Shown piece after piece: positions 38,767 to 44,785 of a DNA stretch of 64,000 nucleotides. Position numbers and translations under genes: made by a program. This stretch comes from an uncultured Pelagibacteraceae bacterium (lineage in GTDB: Bacteria > Pseudomonadota > Alphaproteobacteria > Pelagibacterales > Pelagibacteraceae): positions 28,289-92,288 of the forward strand of contig CACFKF010000003.1 in NCBI GenBank assembly GCA_902566775.1. The letters are read 5' to 3'. Under the pieces are notes generated by a model. That model made no database searches. It was not told the origin of the DNA and saw only the letters and a list, made by a program, of their open reading frames with translations. Each line of letters opens with the position of its first letter. The stretch's first letter is position 1.

Positions 38767-39564
38767 TTAATTAATACCTTTTTCTAAATTTTCTCTCCAC
38801 CACAAAGGCTGACAATTTTTATAATTAAATGCAATTAGTTGTTGTTGAGGATCCGTTAAATCAAACCTCTCTAAAGGGCGTATATGATCTATATGCCATC
38901 CATATCTACCGTGATTTTGCCAAGTCATCCCATCTTTAAACTGTTTTTCAAGATGTTTTCTCATAGTTTTAATTGAACATCCTATTAGCTTTTGGGTTTT
39001 AAAAGCTTTTTTTGTTTTCGCAAACTTAACTGCAGCTAAAACTCTTTTAGATAAAGCCATTTTTAATTTAAAATTAACATCAGTTTTTTTTCTTTTAGCA
39101 ACTCTTTTTCTTAATATAGGAGCATATCTCTTTGCTCTTTTTCTTCTGAGCATTATTGATTTTGGTCTCTTTTGATATTCTTTTCTCCAGACTTCGGCTT
39201 TTTCTTTTCTTTTTATTCTGGCTTTTTTTGCAATTTTTTTATATTTCGTAGTTTTGTGAAGCTTAATTATTCTTTCTCTATTTTTTAAGTACCACCCTCT
39301 TTTATATCTTTTTTTATGCTCTTTATTTTTCTCATCCCACTTTTTTTTAAATATTCTACGTTTTTCAATATTTTTTGATCTATAGATTTTCAATTTATTT
39401 AATATCTTGGCTCTATTTTTTTTTCTGTATTCTTTATTATAAGCTTTAACTTTTCTTGGATTTTTTCTTCTATACTCTTTAGCATAAAGCTTGTTTCTCT
39501 CTTTATTTTTTTGATAATGTTTTCGTCTAGCCAATCTTCTTTTTAAACTAGTTTTAAAAGCCAT
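38767..39564 (-). CDS. HNH endonuclease with lysine/asparagine-rich repeats (copy 2)
   Basis: 265 residues, very basic. The N-terminal ~170 residues are imperfect repeats around Y-x-K-K-N (RKHYQKNKERNKLYAKEYRR, YNKEYRKKNRAKI, YLKNRERIIKLHKTTKYKK). The C-terminal nuclease domain reads GWHIDHIRPLERFDLTDPQQ and NYKNCQPLWWRENLEKG. A helix before it (LIGCSIKTMRKHLEKQFKDG) matches LVGCDINYLRKHLKEKF of copy 1, so the two are paralogues with different repeat regions. It lies 16 nt after the 77-aa gene and 4 nt before copy 1, in one operon. Confidence 0.85.
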   Translation of the reverse strand: MAFKTSLKRRLARRKHYQKNKERNKLYAKEYRRKNPRKVKAYNKEYRKKNRAKILNKLKIYRSKNIEKRRIFKKKWDEKNKEHKKRYKRGWYLKNRERIIKLHKTTKYKKIAKKARIKRKEKAEVWRKEYQKRPKSIMLRRKRAKRYAPILRKRVAKRKKTDVNFKLKMALSKRVLAAVKFAKTKKAFKTQKLIGCSIKTMRKHLEKQFKDGMTWQNHGRYGWHIDHIRPLERFDLTDPQQQLIAFNYKNCQPLWWRENLEKGIN

Positions 39565-39580
39565 ATATTTATAAAATTAT

Positions 39581-39814
39581 TTATTTATAAAGAACGCTAC
39601 CCATTAAATCATAAACTTCTTTTAGCTTATTTTTTTGATGCAAAATATCCATTCGCATTCTTGTTAAAAATGCAATGTTTTGAAAGTTTGGTTTTTTTTG
39701 AATAATTTGCATTTTTGCACCTTCTCTCTCCATAACTCCGATTGCTTCGCTAATAGTGTTTCTAATTTCAATGTGAAGAGCTTCTAATTCTTCTTGTGAT
39801 ATATTTTCTGTCAT
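39581..39814 (-). CDS. small protein of unknown function, first gene of the HNH operon
   Basis: 77 residues, predicted mostly helical: SQEELEALHIEIRNTISEAI, then a short middle, then FLTRMRMDILHQKNKLKEVY. I do not recognise a family. It has no TM helix, no Cys and no clear DNA-binding motif. It starts 24 nt downstream of the B2 repeats and is followed 16 nt later by HNH copy 2. It may be a regulator, inhibitor or partner of the nucleases, but that is only inferred from position. Confidence 0.6.
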   Translation of the reverse strand: MTENISQEELEALHIEIRNTISEAIGVMEREGAKMQIIQKKPNFQNIAFLTRMRMDILHQKNKLKEVYDLMGSVLYK

Positions 39815-39838
39815 AATTTAAAATAGCACAAAAATCCT

Positions 39839-39856
39839 TGGCACAATAGTGGCACA
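39839..39856 (+). repeat. direct repeat pair B2 (TGGCACA x2)
   Basis: TGGCACA at 39839-39845 and 39850-39856 with spacer ATAG, the same 11-bp period and orientation as B1. A degenerate third unit TAGCACA lies at 39824-39830. It lies directly upstream of the minus-strand HNH operon, so it could be either an operator for that operon or an integrase arm site near the unit's end. Confidence 0.75.
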
Positions 39857-39916
39857 CTATTTATTAAATTTTAGACTTTTCAATTCAAATTATTCGCGAA
39901 TAATGTTACAAAGTTC

Positions 39917-39942
39917 GGGGCACCTGGCAACAGAACGCCCCT
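39917..39942 (+). repeat. direct repeat A, copy 2 (internal junction)
   Basis: 25 of 26 positions match copy 1; 23 consecutive bases are identical (39920-39942). GGGGC and GCCCC at its ends can form a 5-bp stem. It separates unit 1 (HNH operon) from unit 2 and ends 5 nt before the ATG of the membrane protein gene at 39948. Confidence 0.85.
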
Positions 39943-39947
39943 TAAAT

Positions 39948-40295
39948 ATGGAAAAAAAAAGAGAGAATAATAAAATTGATTTTGGTGATCTGTGTTTTGG
40001 AGGAGCATTAATATTTGCTTTAATTAATATAATTGATTCACTACTAATATTCTTAAAAAGAGGAATATGGAATTGGGATTGGGGGTTGCCACAACCATTT
40101 ATTCTTTGGAGTACGATTGGAGCAAAGTTTTCACTATCTAACATTTTTAATTTTGGTTACAATCATAAAGATACAGATTGGTGGATTTATAGAGTACTGA
40201 AAGATTTTATTTGCTTGTATGATATATTCTGGTTGTTTTTGGTAGCTGGTATATTATTTAAAATATTCAATAATATAAGCAATCACAATCAATGA
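39948..40295 (+). CDS. small membrane protein of unknown function
   Basis: 115 residues from ATG 39948; a longer frame from 39849 would read through repeats B2 and A2 and is unlikely. Two clear hydrophobic helices: LCFGGALIFALINIIDSLLI near 16-36 and DIFWLFLVAGILFKIF near 92-107, with an aromatic-rich middle (GIWNWDWGLPQPFILW). I do not recognise a family. No ribosome site is visible. It lies in unit 2 of the accessory block, and its 3' end overlaps the convergent orphan gene by 7 nt. Confidence 0.55.
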   Translation: MEKKRENNKIDFGDLCFGGALIFALINIIDSLLIFLKRGIWNWDWGLPQPFILWSTIGAKFSLSNIFNFGYNHKDTDWWIYRVLKDFICLYDIFWLFLVAGILFKIFNNISNHNQ

Positions 40296-40870
40296 ATTTT
40301 TTTTTGGTATTCATCCCATGTTTTGAACAATAATGCTAGGTTATCAGATTCGGTTCCAACCCAATCATTATCTACAATTTTTTCAAATTCTTTTTTACGC
40401 TCCACTTCATCTTTTGAACCATTTATTAAAATAAAACCTAAAGTATGATATTTAAGTATTCTTAAAGATTCTTTATTTTTTTTATCATTACGCATAATCA
40501 TTTCGTCCAAATCATTTTCAAAGAAAAATTCGTTAAATTTACTAAGAGAACAATGGTCATAACAATCTAGATACCTAATATAATATAGATATAGAAAATA
40601 AGTTAGATCTGTACCTTTTAGTTGGTTATCTAGATTTTTTTCAAAATCCCAAGGATGAACTTTTTTCTTTATGCTTTCCTTGAAATAATCTTTGAGTTTT
40701 TCAAAATTTTCATCAGAAATCTTAGTTTCTTCTAGTGTTAAATATTTGCCTAAGTAAATTTCTTTATTTTTATCTCCATTATCAACGATTAGTTTTAGTT
40801 TAGGTTTATTGATTTCTTTACTCTTAATACCAAATAACCTGTTAATTAAATCTTTTAGAATACGTAGCAC
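40289..40870 (-). CDS. protein of unknown function, accessory region
   Basis: 193 residues, no signal peptide, acidic and aromatic-rich. Notable stretches are KKVHPWDFEKNLDNQLKGTD, YFLYLYYIRYLDCYDHCSL and ILKYHTLGFILINGSKDEVE. The sequence looks globular and soluble. I cannot assign a family or activity. It occupies unit 2 of the accessory block and runs away from thrC, with about 250 bp of non-coding, repeat-bearing DNA upstream. Confidence 0.6.
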   Translation of the reverse strand: MLRILKDLINRLFGIKSKEINKPKLKLIVDNGDKNKEIYLGKYLTLEETKISDENFEKLKDYFKESIKKKVHPWDFEKNLDNQLKGTDLTYFLYLYYIRYLDCYDHCSLSKFNEFFFENDLDEMIMRNDKKNKESLRILKYHTLGFILINGSKDEVERKKEFEKIVDNDWVGTESDNLALLFKTWDEYQKKIH

Positions 40871-40995
40871 TTTATTTTATCTTTGGAGAATCCTTTATAC
40901 ATTATTTAACTTTATCATGACAGTTTAAAGTTTTTTTTGGTTAGATGGGATAAATTTTAAATGTCAAGTGATAAAATAAAATTTTACCCCAATTC

Positions 40996-41061
40996 TCAGT
41001 GAAGTCGAGAAGCAAGGTTTTTGAAATATGGTCAAACTCTCAGTGAAGTTTTCAGTGAAGT
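40996..41061 (+). repeat. three direct repeats of TCAGTGAAGT
   Basis: Exact 10-mers at 40996-41005, 41040-41049 and 41052-41061, the first two extended to TCTCAGTGAAGT. Spacings are 44 and 12 bp start to start. They lie in the ~250-bp gene-free stretch (40871-41122) between the orphan gene and repeat A copy 3, in a position like that of the B pairs in unit 1. Apart from these repeats and A3, I see nothing in that stretch. Confidence 0.7.
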
Positions 41062-41109
41062 ATTGCTATAACCTATGTTTGATAATATAAATTTAGGTCT
41101 CGGGGGGGT

Positions 41110-41122
41110 ACAGAACGCCCCT
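41110..41122 (+). repeat. direct repeat A, copy 3 (right half only)
   Basis: ACAGAACGCCCCT matches the last 13 bases of copies 1 and 2. The bases before it differ, but a run of G (41102-41108) can still pair with the CCCC, so the hairpin potential is kept. It directly touches the thrC stop codon (41123-41125). Confidence 0.75.
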
Positions 41123-42490
41123 TTAAACTTTGCTTTTAACAAAGTTTTTTACATCTTCTGTATTGTTTTTTAATACTTGAAAATTTTCTTCTTTATCAAG
41201 CACATGCTGAAGTTCATCGGGCAATTTTTCATGCTTGTTTATTGCATTATTGGTAGCATCAGGAAATTTACATGGATGTGCAGTTGATAAAACAACACAA
41301 TCATTAAAAGATAGTTTTTTTGCAACTCCTACGCCAACCGCTGTATGTGGATCTAATATTATATTATTTTCTTCATAATTTTTTTTAATGATATCTAAAG
41401 TTTCTTTCTCATTGCAGCTTTCTGAAAGAAAATCTTTCTGAATAATATCTAAATTATTCTTTTCAATTTGGTACGAGTTTTGCTTAACTTTTTTCATAAT
41501 TTCTGCTGTTTTTTCAGAGTCAGAATTATTTACATAGTAAATTAATCTTTCAAAGTTACTTGCCAATTGAATATCCATACTAGGTGAAATTGTTTCTTTA
41601 ACTTCTTTTGAAACATAATCTCCTTTTGAGATTGCTCTATGCAAAATATCATTTTCGTTTGTTGCAACAATTAGTTTATCAATTGGTAATCCCATTTTCT
41701 TTGCAAGATAACCTGCAAAAACATCACCAAAGTTTCCTGTTGGAACAGAAAATGAAATTGTTTCTTTACCTAATTTAAAATATGAGTAAAAATAATACAC
41801 CGCTTGAGCAATAATTCTTACCCAATTTATTGAGTTTACTCCTGACATATTTATAGATTTAGAAAACTCTAGATCAGAAAACATTTGTTTTACAATATTT
41901 TGGCAATCATCAAAATTTCCATCTATTGCAATATTGAAAACATTATTGTCTTCAACAGTAGTCATTATTTTTCTTTGAACAGAAGAAATTCTATTATTTG
42001 GATGTAAGACAAATATATTTAAATTAGATTTTCCTTTAATTGCATCAATAGCTGCTGCGCCAGTATCTCCTGAAGTTGCAACAACTATATTTATTTTTTT
42101 ATCATTTTTACTTAAATAATATTCATACAAATTACCAATGAATTGCATTGCAACATCTTTAAATGCCAGTGTTGGGCCATGAAATAATTCTAATAATTTC
42201 AGTTCTCCGATATTTGAGATTTTTACAACCTCTTTTTCTCTAAATGTTGAATATGATTTTTTAATTAAAGATGAAAGTTCTTCTTTTGAAATAAAATCTG
42301 CTGAAAATTGACTTATTATTTCAGCAGATAATTCATTATAGTTTAAATTTTTAAGTTCTAATAATTCTTCTGTAGTATATTTTTTTAATAATTTTGGCAC
42401 ATAAAGACCACCATCATCAGCAAGTCCTTTTATAAAAACTTCGCTAAAATTAAATTCTTTTGAGCTATTTCGTGTACTTATATATTTCAT
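41123..42490 (-). CDS. thrC: threonine synthase
   Basis: PLP enzyme converting O-phosphohomoserine to threonine, cytoplasmic. 455 residues, the long bacterial (class II-like) form. Motifs: MKYISTRNSSKEFNFSEV at the start, GGLYVPKLL, the PLP-lysine region LFHGPTLAFKDVAMQFIG near 104-121, VATSGDTGAAAIDAIKG near 138, VPTGNFGDVFAGYLAKKMG near 247, and DPHTAVGVGVAKKL near 383. It is the last gene of the cox/cyoE run on the minus strand (48 nt after cyoE). Its natural partner thrB is across the accessory block. Confidence 0.96.
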   Translation of the reverse strand: MKYISTRNSSKEFNFSEVFIKGLADDGGLYVPKLLKKYTTEELLELKNLNYNELSAEIISQFSADFISKEELSSLIKKSYSTFREKEVVKISNIGELKLLELFHGPTLAFKDVAMQFIGNLYEYYLSKNDKKINIVVATSGDTGAAAIDAIKGKSNLNIFVLHPNNRISSVQRKIMTTVEDNNVFNIAIDGNFDDCQNIVKQMFSDLEFSKSINMSGVNSINWVRIIAQAVYYFYSYFKLGKETISFSVPTGNFGDVFAGYLAKKMGLPIDKLIVATNENDILHRAISKGDYVSKEVKETISPSMDIQLASNFERLIYYVNNSDSEKTAEIMKKVKQNSYQIEKNNLDIIQKDFLSESCNEKETLDIIKKNYEENNIILDPHTAVGVGVAKKLSFNDCVVLSTAHPCKFPDATNNAINKHEKLPDELQHVLDKEENFQVLKNNTEDVKNFVKSKV

Positions 42491-42538
42491 TTACGAGCTA
42501 GTTCTAGATACTATCCCAATTTTTTTAAGCCGCAATGT

Positions 42539-43450
42539 TTAAATTAAATAATCTAATAAGAACAATAAAAAAATCAGAAACAAATATAAAATAGAATAAC
42601 CAAAGACTTTTTTTGCTTTTTTTAAATCAAATTTATTTTTTTTATGCTTGTATAAATCATAACAGATAAAGTTATAATAAATTGTTAGCATCATTGCTGG
42701 AACAATATAAAGCAAACCAGAAAAATTAATTAGATAAGGTAAAATTACAACCGGCAACATTAATAAGGAATAAATTAAAATATAAAGTTTTGTTTTTTCT
42801 GCTCCATCAGTAATAGGCATCATTGGTATTTTTGCTTTTTTATAATCATCTGCTTTATACAAACTTAATGCCCAGAAATGTGAAGGGGTCCAAAAAAAAA
42901 TTATTAAAAATAATGATATTGGCACTAGAGAAATGGAATTTGTTGAAATAGTCCATCCAATTACTGGTGGCAAAGAGCCCGCTATTCCTCCTATAACAAT
43001 ATTTTGTGGTGTTTTTCTTTTTAACCATATTGTGTAAACAAAAAGATAAAAAGCTATTGTAAAAAATAACAAGAATGCAGATAAAAAATTTGTAAAGTAA
43101 TTTAGGGTGCCTACTGAAAAAATTGTAAGCAGTATTCCAAATAGCAACGCTTGTTGCTTATTAATTTTTCCAGTTGGTATTGGTCTTAAACAAGTTCTTG
43201 TCATTAAAGCATCCACATCAGCCTCATACCACATGTTTAAACATCCTGCTGCTCCAGATCCTAAAGCAACCAAAGTTATCGCAATTATTGCGTCAAAAGT
43301 TTTTAGATTTGGATTGGAGGTTAAAAAACCTACTGCGCAAGTAAATACAACAAGAGACATCACCCTAGGTTTCATGAGAGATATTAATGATTTTAAATAA
43401 CTGCCTAAATCTAGCTGAGAAATATTTTTTTTAATTGCTTTGTTTGACAA
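42539..43450 (-). CDS. ctaB: protoheme IX farnesyltransferase (heme O synthase)
   Basis: UbiA-superfamily membrane prenyltransferase making heme O, precursor of the heme A used by aa3 oxidase. 303 residues with about eight TM helices. Aspartate motif NMWYEADVDALMTRTCLRPI near 72-91; SLPPVIGWTISTNS and FFWTPSHFWALSLYKADDYK near 185 are typical. It follows the oxidase genes by 2 nt and precedes thrC. Confidence 0.95.
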   Translation of the reverse strand: MSNKAIKKNISQLDLGSYLKSLISLMKPRVMSLVVFTCAVGFLTSNPNLKTFDAIIAITLVALGSGAAGCLNMWYEADVDALMTRTCLRPIPTGKINKQQALLFGILLTIFSVGTLNYFTNFLSAFLLFFTIAFYLFVYTIWLKRKTPQNIVIGGIAGSLPPVIGWTISTNSISLVPISLFLIIFFWTPSHFWALSLYKADDYKKAKIPMMPITDGAEKTKLYILIYSLLMLPVVILPYLINFSGLLYIVPAMMLTIYYNFICYDLYKHKKNKFDLKKAKKVFGYSILYLFLIFLLFLLDYLI

Positions 43451-43452
43451 AA

Positions 43453-43716
43453 TTAATCTACATTCATCGATATAAATATAACTAACAACAACATTCCAAC
43501 AATAAGAATGTGATTACCTAAATCGAAAAGTCCTACTTGTTTATTTTTTTTATCAATTAATTTTCTAGAAAGAGGTAAGTTATCGTATGGATTGATTTTA
43601 ATATTTTTACCATCATCTTCCTGGTGTTCCATCTTTATTGAAGTTCCAAACCAAGTAAAATAAATAAAAAGACCAAAAAAAATTAAAGCTCCAGCAAGTA
43701 TAGTATAACCGTCCAT
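43453..43716 (-). CDS. small membrane protein of the cytochrome oxidase operon
   Basis: 87 residues, two predicted TM helices (YTILAGALIFFGLFIYFTWF at the N-terminus and HILIVGMLLLVIFISM near the C-terminus) joined by a charged loop. No family is recognised. It lies 2 nt after heme O synthase upstream boundary and 3 nt after the subunit IV-like gene, so it is probably an accessory or assembly subunit of the oxidase (inference from position). Confidence 0.6.
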   Translation of the reverse strand: MDGYTILAGALIFFGLFIYFTWFGTSIKMEHQEDDGKNIKINPYDNLPLSRKLIDKKNKQVGLFDLGNHILIVGMLLLVIFISMNVD

Positions 43717-43719
43717 TTT

Positions 43720-44055
43720 CTATTGGCCCCCTACAAAAAAATAAAAAATTCTTGAAAAGAGAGTATACTTGCCCTCAGCAACCATCAATCCAACAAAACA
43801 TGCAATTGCTGTCATGGGCCACAAAAGAACATTAACCAGTGCATATCTCTCCCAAAATAAATGCATAAAGAAAGCCATAATTAATCCGGCTTTTAAAAAC
43901 ATAAATATCAGTATCAAAGACCATCTAAGCAATCCTTGAAACTGATACCAATCCACCATGTATGAGAAGAAACTTAAAACAAATAGCAATCCCCATATCC
44001 AAAGATATATTCCTATCTTATGTGTTGTTGTTTGTTCTTTTTTTGCTTCACTCAT
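43720..44055 (-). CDS. cytochrome c oxidase subunit IV-like protein (CyoD/CtaF family)
   Basis: 111 residues with three TM helices: IGIYLWIWGLLFVLSFFSYM, LILIFMFLKAGLIMAFFMHL and ALVNVLLWPMTAIACFVGLM. The FLKAGLIMAFFMHL segment matches prokaryotic subunit IV of heme-copper oxidases. It probably stabilises the I/III core. It lies 8 nt after the subunit III gene. Confidence 0.83.
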   Translation of the reverse strand: MSEAKKEQTTTHKIGIYLWIWGLLFVLSFFSYMVDWYQFQGLLRWSLILIFMFLKAGLIMAFFMHLFWERYALVNVLLWPMTAIACFVGLMVAEGKYTLFSRIFYFFVGGQ

Positions 44056-44063
44056 AATTCAAT

Positions 44064-44774
44064 TTACCATAAATAAAAAAATGCAAAAATAAATACCCAT
44101 ACTAGGTCGACAAAGTGCCAGTATAAACCAAGGATTTCGATTTCCACATAATCCCCTTTCATTGAAGTAAACCATCCTCTTTTTCCTTCGTCATAATGTC
44201 CTGCAAAGGTTTTATAAGCATAAATAAATAAAAAAATTACACCTATCGAAACATGCGTGCCATGAAAACCTGTAATCATAAAAAAAAACGATCCAAATTG
44301 AGGTGCGCCAAAAGGATTTTCCCAAGGCCTCACGCCTTCATGAATTAATTTTGACCATTCAAAAGCTTGCATTCCAACAAAAGTAAGTCCACCCAAGGCA
44401 GTAGCTAATATTAACCAGCCGCACATTTTTCTATTTCTTTCATAACCATACTTAACTGCTAATGCCATGGTTCCACTACTCGTAATCAATACAAATGTCA
44501 TTATGGCAATCAACAACAATGGAACCGGTACTCCAAATGCGTTTAAAGCAAATACTTCGCTTGGGTTTGGCCATTCTACTGGCGTTGATGCTCTACCCTT
44601 CATGTATGAAATCAGAAAACAACTAAATATAAATGTATCACTTAACAAAAAGATCCACATCATTGCTTTGCCCCAATGCACACCTTTAAACATAGTTTGG
44701 TCAGACGCAGTGTCTGCTGCCATCCCGCTATATCCTGGTTTAAATTTGTAGCCTTCTATTTTTGGTTCGGACAT
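44064..44774 (-). CDS. coxC: cytochrome c oxidase subunit III
   Basis: 236 residues, five predicted TM helices, shorter than the seven-helix mitochondrial type. Motifs: WGKAMMWIFLLSDTFIFSCF near 34, VGMQAFEWSKLIHEGVRPWE near 137, MITGFHGTHVSIGVIFLFIY near 170 and ILGLYWHFVDLVWVFIFAFF at the end, all typical of CoxC/CyoC proteins; the EW and HFVD motifs line the lipid pocket. It lies 11 nt after coxA. A second, more divergent family member is at 47775-48455. Confidence 0.94.
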   Translation of the reverse strand: MSEPKIEGYKFKPGYSGMAADTASDQTMFKGVHWGKAMMWIFLLSDTFIFSCFLISYMKGRASTPVEWPNPSEVFALNAFGVPVPLLLIAIMTFVLITSSGTMALAVKYGYERNRKMCGWLILATALGGLTFVGMQAFEWSKLIHEGVRPWENPFGAPQFGSFFFMITGFHGTHVSIGVIFLFIYAYKTFAGHYDEGKRGWFTSMKGDYVEIEILGLYWHFVDLVWVFIFAFFYLW

Positions 44775-44785
44775 ATATTATTTCT

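Larger units (their letters stand above)
38040..41122. mobile_element. putative stacked integrated elements bounded by 26-bp direct repeats
   Basis: A 3.1-kb block separates rnhA from thrC, while nearly every other convergent pair in the window touches or overlaps. Direct repeat copies stand at the left end (38040-38065), inside (39917-39942) and, as a 13-nt half copy, at the right end (41110-41122), touching the thrC stop codon. Paired TGGCACA repeats lie just inside both ends of unit 1. Unit 1 carries an HNH operon; unit 2 carries two orphan genes. No integrase or transposase is encoded, so mobilisation in trans is inferred, not shown. Confidence 0.55.

Noticed and set aside
38130..39564. 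HNH genes as part of a group I/II intron or intein
   Set aside because: They are free-standing with their own starts and stops, do not interrupt a host gene, and lack intein splicing motifs.
39849..39947. N-terminal extension of the unit 2 membrane protein through repeats B2 and A2
   Set aside because: It would translate the repeat copies; an ATG just after A2 gives a sensible membrane protein, so the extension is treated as chance.
40990..41065. CRISPR array or plasmid-type iterons from the TCAGTGAAGT repeats
   Set aside because: Only three 10-mers with irregular spacing, no spacers of equal length, no cas or replication genes nearby.
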